A stretch of DNA of 64,000 nt from positions 48,065,249-48,129,248 of the forward strand of contig OZ038423.1 of the NCBI GenBank assembly GCA_964036155.1. Reading direction: 5' to 3'. Below the pieces are notes generated by a model that searched no databases, was not told the DNA's origin, and saw only the letters and a list, made by a program, of their open reading frames with translations. How positions within the stretch are numbered: position 1 is the first letter of the stretch; each line of letters starts with the position of its first letter. Below, piece after piece: positions 11,227-21,180 of this stretch. Source of the stretch: Diploscapter coronatus (lineage: Eukaryota > Nematoda > Chromadorea > Rhabditida > Rhabditidae). The position numbers were made by a program, and so were the translations under genes.

Positions 11227-11388
11227 AAACTTACCTGGTCGGGAGACACCGCGATCAAGAAGGCGGTTATCTGTGGCGAGGCCCGGGCATTGCACTTCGG
11301 TCTGGGCTGACCTGCACGGCAGCTCCGAGTTGGGGTTCGCCGACGACTAAATTTTTGAGTGAGGGGCTGCGTTCGCGCGGCCCTGATT
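11227..11388 (+). ncRNA. U1 spliceosomal snRNA
   Basis: RNA component of the U1 snRNP, which recognises 5' splice sites. The 5' end AAACTTACCTGG carries the ACTTACCTG complement of the donor site. Stem-loop 2 has the U1A-binding loop ATTGCAC at about 11289. The Sm site is AAATTTTTGAG at about 11349. It ends with stem-loop 4, GGGGCTGCGTTCGCGCGGCC. Total length of about 162 nt fits U1. The 70K loop (stem-loop 1) reads GATCAAGAAG, matching the conserved GAUCANGAAG. All key elements are intact, so it is likely functional. The 3' end is approximate. Confidence 0.95.
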
Positions 11389-11970
11389 TGGAGCCTGGAA
11401 TGAACGGAAAAAGGAACCAAAATATTGAGTGCATGGAATGACAAGACAAAAATGATAGTGACATCAACATATCATGACGTTCGACTTCCAGCCGGATGAT
11501 TCGATGATCCAAAGTTACTTCAGAAGGCCAAAACTAACTGAATGAATGTTTTGAACATCGTGAAATATCTCGTATGCTAATCATTGATTTTTTGTTCCAT
11601 TCTCACTTTGAATAACATGCAATCAATTCAGTCAAATGTGAACACCTTCGAAACAACTCACACCATTCTTTCTGTTCGCGCCATTTCCACTGCCTGTCTG
11701 CACTCTCTAGCATTTCATTATGTGACTAAAGCGTTTGCAATATCGTTTGTCATGCAACACGAAACCTGCATTAATATCTGTTCCACACTGAACTCGTCGG
11801 TTTTTAACCCAGTTACTCAAGGTAAATCTTGGGATTCGATCAAGTCTCGACTTGTGTCGAATAAACACTTTTTGGAACCAACCTTTCTGGGGACATCCGG
11901 AAGGGAAACAAATTTCATTCCTAAACAGATTTAGGAACTATGCTCATATCAAAGGCACATTCTGACACTG

Positions 11971-12082
11971 GTGAGGCAATGTTCGTTACTCGAATTGCAC
12001 AAAACTGATTTTTGTTCGTCTATTAAAAACGAAAGCAGTTAATTGTGTGCAATGTGTCGTCAGGTAACGAACATTGCCTCAC
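11971..12082. mobile_element. Small foldback element/MITE (112 bp)
   Basis: Perfect 19-bp terminal inverted repeats: GTGAGGCAATGTTCGTTAC at the left, its exact complement at 12064-12082. The inner part is also partly palindromic (ATTGCACA...AAACTG against CAGTT...TGTGTGCAAT). No coding capacity. I see no clear target-site duplication. Confidence 0.8.
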
Positions 12083-12686
12083 AAAATACGAGAATTGCGT
12101 TCTTCTCCTCCTCTCGTTTATTTCCAACATTCTGGTCATTTAACAAATAATCCAGAAAACTTTAATGATATTGGCTTCAAATACTAAATCCATTTCTTTT
12201 CAAATCTAAACACTCTTGATCATTTGAAATGAATGGGGATTCTTGGTTGTCACATTTTATACAAATTTCCATCTTGAAAAATGGAATGTGTTGGACACGG
12301 AAAATTTGGATAAGATAGTTGCTTTTTGAGTTTTTTTTTTACAATTAAGTTTACATTTTTATATCTTGATTTATGCGAACGCAAATGCACTTTCATTTTG
12401 TATGTATTTTATATTAGTAGAATGTTATCATTTCAATTTGTGATATGGCGAGTATTAAACTCTGTCGATATTTTGTATTTTTATGCAAATAACTTTCTCA
12501 AAATTAATCAACACAAATTCACCTGCAAAAATATGTACTTCTTGAGATCAAAACGTCCCTACAAAATCGAAGAGAAACTTCAAATAAACAAATTTAAACA
12601 TAAAAAATCGAAATAAAATAATAAATTCCAAATATCCGTGAGTTTATTAGGCAAAAGAAATAAATAGTGTTAAATTGTTCCATCTA

Positions 12687-12830
12687 TCAGGCAGTATGAT
12701 TATCGTTCTTCGGAATCGCGATGTTATAAATTCTATTTCTCTGGATTTGATTTTTGTCAGCCTTTTTCGCCAAAGTCTTCACCATGATATTTTTCGTCTT
12801 CGATTTCTCACGATTTTGAACTTCTAAGCG
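12687..12830 (-). pseudogene. Orphan C-terminal exon of a receptor-like gene
   Basis: After a good acceptor (AATTTTAG) the minus strand is open for 47 codons to a stop at 12687. The encoded tail is basic and hydrophilic, with KSKTKNIMVKTLAKKADKNQ and RNRIYNIAIPKND. A degraded relative lies at 16376-16488, also minus strand, and shares KxDKNQI and NxIYNIA. No matching upstream exons are apparent nearby. It may be the last exon of the decayed receptor at 13769-15746, or a relic. Confidence 0.5.
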
Positions 12831-13092
12831 CTAAAATTCAATGGAAATTGCATAGATGAATATCATAATTATTAAAAATTTTACTATTCTACCTGAATTG
12901 CGCTTTTCGTTAGGAAGTATAGCGTCAGAAGTTGAATGTGCGGGGCAAACATGGCAATCTGCTGTACGCTTAGCTAAATTCATTTTAAAAGTTTATTTTA
13001 TTTTGAAGAGCTATATGGAAACCTTACGGCATCATGATGCGAGACTTGAGCAAAATAGGGTACGTGAAATCAGGGGTGTTTATTTTCCCTAC

Positions 13093-13302
13093 GGCAATTA
13101 ATAAAAGTAGTAACTAATAGTTTTCCCACAATTTGCAACTTTTCAGGCAAGAGATTTACTAATGAGAGAATGCAAAGAAGATAGAAAAAAAAGGTTGTAA
13201 TTTGTGAGAAAACGGGGTAGTAAGTAATAAACAAAAACTATTGGATTTTTGTTTACTACTTTTATTAATGAGCCTTACTACTTATTACTTTTATTAGTTG
13301 CC
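13093..13302. repeat. Imperfect inverted-repeat segment
   Basis: GGCAATTAATAAAAGTAGTA at 13093 is matched by the complement of the segment ending at 13302 (GGCAACTAATAAAAGTAATA on the other strand). The interior also contains repeats of AAAAGTAGTAA and a complementary ACTACTTTTATTAATGA. Possibly a degenerate small DNA transposon. Confidence 0.5.
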
Positions 13303-13768
13303 TTCAGCTACTATTTCGCCATGTCTCGTGCCATGATCGTCTTGCGGTTCTCATTTGGCCCTTTATGAATATTCTTTCAATATGTAAACTGCTGATCGCA
13401 CTAATTTTTTCATCGATTTTGAATTTTTTGGTGTTGATATTTTAATCTTTTCGCTGACCAGGAAACTTGCCCATTTTGTTGACCCAGAGATTTTGTTTAT
13501 CATTCTTTTTCTCTATTCTATTGCTCTTTGTCATCCCTCGAAAAAGAGATGACTTCCTTCTCTACCGTGCCCCAAAACTTTGTTCTTTCTCGTGAACAGG
13601 GCACAACACGGCTGCTGTTATTTTTGTTCCATTCTTCAAAAGATTCGACTATGGGCTCAAGTCAACTCGCATGGACGAATAGTGCAAGATTCCCTAACAC
13701 CCTGAGGAAGATACCAGCAGATACATTGTCTCCATGTTCATAAAAAAATAATTTCCATCTCTGATAAC

Positions 13769-15746
13769 CGTAAACAGGCAATTAATCATTGCAACGCAAT
13801 AGGTGACTATTTCAATAATTGTCTGAAACAATATCCATCATTCATAAGAAATATTTCATGCAAATTTTCTACATGAGTTATCAACCGTCGATTCAAACCA
13901 TTTTCACTTATCCTCAGATTCTTCGATATTTTGCTAAGCTGTCGTTTGAGCTTCTTCAATAGATAAACGGTACTCCAAATTAAAATCGGAGTTAATATTC
14001 CATTTATTATGACAATTATCGTGGATTGAACATACTTATACTGAATTTTAAATTATATTCACCCTGGTTGAAAGTATAATTCAAAAAGTCATATTCGTCA
14101 GGGGTGTTCTGAATTTCGACTTTTGGGGTTTTGGAATTCCAGTTTCTATTTTGAAATTTGAAAGATTAAAATTTTGAACACCCCTGATATGGATTTTCTT
14201 ACATAGTACCACATAGATTCGTATAAATCCTCGAGCATCACCATATTCCAATAATCATCCTTCTGTAATTCTGCACCAAGTTTTTGATGCACTTCACGCT
14301 TCATATCATTCAATTCTTTTATATGATTCTTATATGCCTCATTGCCAACAAATATGATGTGATAAAGGGTTTTTGCATCCATAAAGCAATAAATGAGCGT
14401 AATAATTATCATTGAAGCAACGAATATGTATTTGTTGAGTTTTGTGATCCGATCATTTGGTTTACTAAAATAGTGTTTGAAAGATCAATGAAATGTATAC
14501 AGATCTAGGAAGAATTTGAGTCATACTAAAAATAGACGAGGGGAAATCGCAGAACGAAATCATAATTATGACTTAAAAATTCTCTGGAATGTTTTTTGAA
14601 ATTTTAAGCTAGAGAGAAAAATATTTCTTTAATTTACGGAGCTAGGTCGCAGAATTATTTTGGCTTAAATCCTCCCTAAATCTGAATTTATGTTCATACT
14701 CAGAAAATGCCCTCGCTCGTTGAACTGCCATTGCACAGGATACAAATTTGATCACATTTGCAATCATCCATTCCAATGATTGAATCATTAAATAATAAAT
14801 CTGAACAATATGAAATATATCAATATAAATGAGCAGAACAAAGTTAGGGGTCAAGTAATAATATTTTTCAATTGTTGTACGAGCAGAATTTTCCATCCAC
14901 AAAATTAGCATTCTTCAAAAATCTCATTTCTCATTTGATCTCAAACTCATCTCATTACCACTTCTCTTGACATGAAATAAGCACGTTTTGGAAGTTAGCG
15001 TTTTTTCTGTAAGTGAAATCAGAGAATCAAGTAAAAAAGGATTTTCAAATCCAAGTCTCTCATTCGGTTACTGTTGAGTGAATCGTGACTAGAAAAGGGA
15101 CCAAAAATCCTACTAAATCAAATGGAATCAGGCTCAAACTTTTTATACTTTTTGTATTATAAAAAAAAACTTATGAGATAAAATATTACATGATTTGATT
15201 ACTTTCAATCTATGAACATATTATCAAAAAATATAGAGCTTAAATCCAATTGATTTGGATCAATGATTTATATGTATATAAAAAGTAATGTTTACCCATG
15301 CATCAACATCGTATACACAACACGTAATTTTCACAAATATATACTTCGGATAATAATCCTAAAATATACATAGAGTTATATCTGAAATAATCAACTCACA
15401 TTAGCGATGGTAACTATCGTATAGACACATTTCAATATTAATAGCGATAGCAACTGTTTTTCAAATGTTGAAAATTTTGTCGATTTCTTCATTAATATCG
15501 TAATCGTTCGTATTCCAAGTATGAATAGAATTAGTTCTAATAAACATTCCCCAAGGAATATTACAAACATTTTAACGGGAGCATCATGAGGAATTGCTAA
15601 AAGTATACATATGTTGAATGTAATAAACAAAAATAACTAATAATTTAAAACAAAGATTTTCAGATACAAAATGTCTCACTTACGCAGTGGGTAATGTATA
15701 AATAAAGTGAAAAATACACCATAATGTGTAGTGGATTCAGCAAAAC
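13769..15746 (-). pseudogene. Decayed or incompletely modelled multi-TM chemoreceptor (possibly Sre-like)
   Basis: Exon-like blocks on the minus strand with good splice signals: 15684-15746 (TTHYGVFFTLFIHYPL), 15400-15596 (two hydrophobic helices with LILFILGIRTITILMKKS), 15296-15358 (YYPKYIFVKITCC), about 14650-14911 (hydrophobic helix then MAVQRARAFSEYE, like the E-R-x-x-A-x-x-x-x-Y-E signature of the Sre/Sra superfamily), 14203-14464, 14063-14108, 13873-14040 and 13769-13822. The first three join in phase, and so do those from 14203 downward. I could not join 15296 to 14911 in frame, and I find no convincing seventh helix. So it is either a pseudogene or two partial genes. A truncated duplicate of the 5' part is at 24724-25287. 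Confidence 0.55.
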
Positions 15747-16177
15747 CTAGAAAAATTCTATCTATATAAAATTAATACATAAGATTTTTAGTTTCTAATA
15801 TTTTGCAAAACTCATTAGCCTAAAATTGATATTATTATATATAATATGTCATTAATGTGCGAAATTTTTTTCTAATTATTTAATTGAAAAATGCTGAATA
15901 TACTCTTGCAGACTTCTCTGCCATATTCATTATATTTATTCACATAGGAACCATTCATATATTTGCTTGGGCAAATATACATTATTATATCGAATTATAT
16001 CAAAATAAACAAAGTTTAGCGATTTTAATTCAAACTGGTTGTTTTGATAGTCGAATAATTTTTTTAATAAGAAGTTTCTAGTAGTGAAGTTTTATTGCGA
16101 AATTAAACAGCAAAAATATTCGGTTACCAAGTAAACTATTAAGAAAGATTTTTGAACATTTCATTTTTGACAGGTGA
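15608..16177. repeat. Duplicated block A, copy 1
   Basis: About 560 bp alignable with 24724-25287 in the same orientation, from CATATGTTGAAT to TTCATTTTTGACAGGTG. It covers the first exon-like block and upstream region of the receptor locus. A second alignable stretch continues at 16620-16790 (against 25617-25790), with GTTTATTTGAGAGA and ACCCGACATGATATAAGAGA shared. Confidence 0.85.
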
Positions 16178-18287
16178 TCTGTTTTTGCCAGTTTCAATTT
16201 ATACCAGGTGATTTTTTTCTAAAAATCTATCATAGGATTTGTCTAGACAATCTTAATTCGAAACTTATCTAAAATAATATCAAGATTTGTCTATTCTATG
16301 AAGGGTGAAATCGAACAAAAATAAATACGAACAACGAGATAGAATTTCTATGATTTGAAATTGTTATTGGACAAGGCGATATTGTATATTTTATTCCCTC
16401 GAATTTGATTTTTGTCATCTTTTCGAGTCGATGTCTTTACTAAAACGTCAACTTTTTGTTTTGATTTATTTCAATTTTGAGCCTCCAATAGTTAAATTTC
16501 GACAAATTTTGACTTAAGATCAGCAACTTCTTTTTATAGGAAACTTTACAGCCAATAATATAGTTTCCTTCTTAGAAGCGCATTTGGATACATTTTATGT
16601 GCATTTCAATTACAAACAGATGATTATTTTTGGTTGTACACTCATTCAATTTGAATTGTTTATTTGAGAGAAGAGCTCAAAGGTCGAGCACATTATGAAG
16701 AAAAGCAGGATTGTAAATTTGAGATTAGATTGGGCATTGAAAACCCGACATGATATAAGAGAGAATCAGAAAACGACAAAATAGTATAGGGGACATAGGG
16801 TGCAAAAGAAATACAAAGGAGAAAGAGAAAGACCCGATCGGGTTTTATTCGAGTCTAAAACAGCATATGATTGTTTTCATCAAAAATGTTCTATAACTCG
16901 ATAAATTTAGGTAACATTGAGGTTAAACTCAACTCATGGAATTTATGGCATAGCTTTTGAAAACACGACTTACTATCTAATCAATAAAATTTGCTAATTA
17001 CACTTTATTTAGTGTTGTGACATTTTCAGGAAAGCGTTGATCATTTTCGTGTTGAGACAATTCCAAATCATCTCTTGGAACATCTGTTTCATAAATTTAT
17101 CACCCAGACTTTCTCTGTGAAATAAACATTTGCTGATAAAACTGCAATAGACCACCAAATAAGTTCAAGAAATTCAATATTTCGAGCATCTATCGGCGTA
17201 TTTTTTCCTAAATTCTGTAATTTATTATTTGTTAAAAATATAAACAAATTTGTTTGTTCTGATTGTTCAATGATATCAGATAGAAGATTCGAGTTTGTTC
17301 TGTCAATGAAATGTGCGAAAACGGGTCTGAAACTAAAAAACATATTATCAATTATCTCACATTCGCTCAGTAAATTAGATTGTTTTGTTCAGAAAACTCA
17401 AATTTATAAATCTTTAGCGTGTAACAATTCAAGACTTTATCGAGATAAATATTTCTGGCTAGTCATTGCAAAATAGTGGCTATTTTCGTTCATTTGAAAT
17501 GAAAATAACCATGATGACTTCATGAGTTCATACTTTCATCTGTTGTTAAATAGTATTTTATTTACAAACAATCTCAGCCTAATTTCAAATTGTGTTCTTC
17601 GTCAAAAGTATGTATAAGCTGGAATAATTGCAATGTTTCCTACTGGTTACCACCAATTCTGCACCTAAAACGAGTTTCAAACGTTCATTTCGTCGAACAA
17701 AAACAATAGCCGAAACGTTCAATCAAAACGAAAAATATTTGCGAATCCAGTTTCGGCAAAACACCAATAATCTCAGAAAATCGTGCAAATCACAGGAAAC
17801 ACTCCATTCAGAATCAAGAAAATAGTGTCAACCGTTTTGCGGGAAATCTGCAAATTTCATGATATCAAAGATATTATGACATGAAAATAATATGCGCAAT
17901 GTATCTTTGACACTGTCTACCCAATACTCTTCCATGTTTTAGTGATCAACCTTCGGAATTAGTTGTTTCGTTTCTTTGTCGTCTATAGAATCTAAGCCCT
18001 ATCCTTCTCACATCGCATACTATTTCTCGGGAAACAAATAAATAATATCAAGGAGTCTTGCAGATTAAATTTTAATGCAGAAAATAGTGTACAATTTCCA
18101 AATGACCGTCTTGGAAATGGCATATTGTCAAGTTTTGCTGACAAGAAAACAGGGGATCTCTTAAGCGAATTCGAATAAGAGATCATCGTAATCAGATCGG
18201 TCAAGGCTGGTATAAAAACCTTCGAAGTTGCGTGGAGACGCATAACTATAAACATTTCCTACTTATCCTAATAATGCAAATTTCAGG
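15747..18287. other. Intergenic region with duplicated sequence
   Basis: Includes most of duplicated block A, its continuation at 16620-16790 and the degraded receptor tail at 16376-16488. Open frames at 15884-16081, 17089-17343 and 17628-17825 have no recognisable motif. The promoter of the peptide-precursor gene should lie near the right end. Confidence 0.4.
16376..16488 (-). pseudogene. Degraded copy of the receptor-like C-terminal exon
   Basis: The minus strand aligns with the exon at 12687-12830: LEAQN, an in-frame TGA, then NKSKQK, VLVKT, KDDKNQI and NKIYNIAL. The in-frame stop and a short indel show that it is dead. It lies between the two alignable parts of the duplicated segment. 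Confidence 0.6.
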
Positions 18288-19255
18288 ATGAAGTTCATTG
18301 TCATCGCATTTGCTGTATTCGCTTATACGGTAGCGGCTGAAGGTAGAAAGGGATGTTTTTTTGAGGAATGAAGAAAATTTAGTTGAGACCCGGACTGCAA
18401 GCCATAATGTTGGACAGAGAGACACCACTACGTTGAAATCAGATGTCAAACGTGAAGGTATTCAAATAGATTTGTACATACACAATTTTCAATTCAAGTC
18501 ATTGTTTTATGCAAAATAACTCATTCTAATATTTTAGATAACCATTCACCAATGCGTAATCAACGAAATTCAGAGATGGCTAAACCAATATCGAAACGTG
18601 AAGGTGTGTATTATATTTGAATATGAAAAAAATCGAAATAATTTAAACATTTTAACAGACACAGTAGAAGAATCTCGAATTCTAAGGGACGCTGCAACTG
18701 CCAAACCAATGAATAAACGCGAAGGTATCTTTTATTCTGACCCATTAAAAACTATCGATTTGATAGGGTATTCTTGAATTTAATTGGATCCGGAATTTCT
18801 CTCTTCCGAATTACTCCACCAAAAATATCTCATTGAAATTGCACGATTGAAACCAATTGTCTGATATTTTAGCGAATGTTGGAAACGTTCACACCTTGCC
18901 TGCACACACTCAAGGAAAGCGAAGTTCTGAAATAGAACATCTTCGATCCAGACGTGATGGTATTCAAAGTTAAACTATTTGAAAGTAGGGAAAATGGAAT
19001 TTCAGCAAGTTCTACTGCTGCTCCGAAAAGGACTCGTGAAAGTAAGTGAAGACAAATTTTAAAATTAGCGTCCTAGTACCCAAACGAACAATATGACGTT
19101 GACAATGATGCGGATAGCTCAAAATGCCTTTCCAATGATATTTTCAAAGTCATTAGACCACTAGCTTATAGATTTCTTGTGATAACTATGTGACACTGTA
19201 TATAAATTCAGCTGGTACTCAGAATCAATTCGGCGGAGCTAAGGGAGCCAACTGA
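18288..19255 (+). CDS. Secreted peptide precursor with exon-modular dibasic units (142 aa)
   Basis: Exons: 18288-18342, 18383-18457, 18538-18603, 18659-18724, 18873-18959, 19006-19041, 19212-19255; total 429 nt. Every intron is in phase 1. Exon 1 encodes a clear signal peptide (MKFIVIAFAVFAYTVAAE). Exons 2, 3 and 4 end with KRE, exon 5 with RRD and exon 6 with TRE, so each exon encodes one segment closed by a basic pair. Exons 3 and 4 are both 66 nt and share AKPxxKRE at the same place: a recent exon duplication. Exon 5 has an extra internal GKR. This looks like a prepropeptide cleaved by a kexin-type convertase; only one GKR amidation signal is present. The ATG directly follows TTTCAGG, a trans-splice-like acceptor. 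I do not recognise the family; a neuropeptide-like or other secreted role is inference. Confidence 0.85.
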
Positions 19256-21180
19256 CTCTGAACCGAAGGACGGTGATAATTAGACAATAAAAAGAAATGA
19301 AAAATAAATCATTTAGGTTATAATTCGCTAGATCGGAACTGATTTCATATTTAGCTATCTTCAGAAGCATCATGACCTCGATATCGACTTGATATCAAAA
19401 GTTTTAGTCAACTTTGTACATTTCATTCGTTGAAAATAAATACATTCATTGATCTGTGTTTATCAATATTTCGAATGCCACACACTAACACACTTTGAAT
19501 TTTATTGAGCAACTAACATGTTGCAGTTGAGATAGTTAATTTTCGGTCATCTTCATTTGATTGCTAATCAAAAATCATCGAAACTTGCTGGATCAAAATT
19601 ACAAATTATCTTAGTAGGTTTTTGATCGCCATGTTTAAATAATCTCAAAAAGATGCTATTGAAACTTTCGAGGTTTTATTTAGATTTAAGAAAATGCTTC
19701 GTTGATCTTGTCTTTTTAATAGAATTCTTTATATTGAAAATTAAGGAATGTAAAAGAAATTTGAGGATATTGGACGGAGCTTGAAATTGAGAAACGGGAT
19801 TTATTTATGAAAGTAAACGAATTTAAGGGCCTATAAGGTCTCAAGTGAATATACTGATTATTATTTTTCAAACCACCAAATGTGGTGATCTAGCGCAGTG
19901 ATTGTATGCCACTGCTTAGAGCAATATCTCAAGTTCGCTCCTACCCAAACCAAGGGAGTTAAGAAATGTTGGTAGTGGATCAAACCACGAAAAATCTGTC
20001 TAAAAATCCCTCGGCTGTTGCACACAACAGTCTGTCCTCGGGACGGACCACTATCCTGTGTGGCTAGGATAGGCCGACTGTCCCATTACGGGCTGAGGGT
20101 AGCCGACCCCCACCCAGTGGGAACAAGGCTAGGAAATTATCATAAAGCGAATATTCAGCTATCTGTAAGCAAATCTCAGACTATTTTATATTTGAATGAC
20201 GATCATTTTCAGAATTGAAGAACTAATAATGGCTCAAAAGGAAGCAATATTGTTATGGAATACATTTTGCATAAGTTTGATATTCATATTTAAGTAAAAC
20301 AGAAAAATCAGGTATAGATCAACTCCTCGCACTACTGCCCAAAGTCCCCCACTTGCTCTCTCAAGGAAGAAGGGGCTTCCCAAAAATGAAGACGGGGGAA
20401 CTTGGGGCAGTGGGAGGAAGTTGACCCGCACCCGATGGTGGTTATGTTGTTCACTGGGGTTTTCGCATTTCATTGAATTACTAGTTTCTAATTATCCTAA
20501 CAAAGGCGAATGTTCAGTTTTTAATAGTAACAGAAAGATTTACCTTTGCAGACTAAAATTTTGATGTAGTCAGGTGAAAATTGGTAATTATATTTTTTAA
20601 CTCGAACATAATATTCATGACTTCTATCCAAAATGAACATATGACTTAGCAGCTGACTGAAAATTAACAGTTTATTTGAAAAGATAGCGAAAAATGAAAC
20701 AGGAAATTAAAGTAAAAGATAATTAGAAAATTGACATAAAATATGGAATTATACACTATGAAAATCTGATTGTCTCTAAGGAATCCCTAAATATATATTT
20801 ATTGGAATGTTTTTTTTTTCAAATTTTTGTTTGACTTTATGTTTTAAGTGAATATCATTCGCAATAATAATATTCATTCGAGGAGTGATAATCACATCGC
20901 TGAAAGAAGATGTAACAAGTATTTTTTCATCAAAAATGAGCATTGAAATAAGTTCACATTTATTTAATTTTTTTTTACAATTTCATTACCGATTCAGTAT
21001 AGCATGCAAAAGTTAAAATAAAAATTAGCAAAATAATCAAACGCATTGTTAGATTTTGAGTAGGGAAAAATCCAATATTTGCTATTAAGTTATCACATTT
21101 TTAATCAAAATGCTATCGTAAAATCATAAGTGGTTTTATTGACTTGTAAAATTCTGCAAAATATGTCAGCAATTTTGTTG
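19256..21180. other. Spacer between peptide precursor and receptor
   Basis: An AATAAA-like polyadenylation signal lies just after the peptide gene (ACAATAAAAAGAAATGAAAAATAAA, in parts, at about 19285-19310). It contains SINE copy 2 (19882-20136). A GC-richer patch at 20320-20450 has no clear coding potential. I see nothing else. Confidence 0.45.
19882..20136 (+). mobile_element. SINE-like retroelement, tRNA-derived head, copy 2
   Basis: Second copy of the element at 6875-7135. Its head is better preserved: A-box-like TAGCGCAGTGATTG at 19891 and B-box-like AAGTTCGCTCC at about 19932. The body repeats AAGAAATGTTGGTAGTGGAT, CCTCGGCTGTTGCACACAAC and CTGTGTGGCTAGGATAGG. No coding capacity. Confidence 0.72.

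Larger units (their letters stand above)
11389..13768. other. Intergenic region with foldback element and orphan exon
   Basis: Holds the palindromic element at 11971-12082, an isolated receptor-like C-terminal exon at 12687-12830 and an inverted-repeat segment at 13093-13302. Open frames at 11584-11934, 12326-12616 and 13528-13743 are not supported by similarity or splice context. Confidence 0.45.

Noticed and set aside
11584..11934. 116-codon plus-strand open frame
   Set aside because: Low-complexity Ser/Thr/His mix with no domain and no neighbouring exons. It lies close to U1, but I see no link.
15884..16081. Hydrophobic plus-strand frame (IFIIFIHIGTIHIFAWA)
   Set aside because: The region is the 5' flank of a minus-strand receptor fragment; the duplicated copy at 24724-25287 does not preserve the frame.
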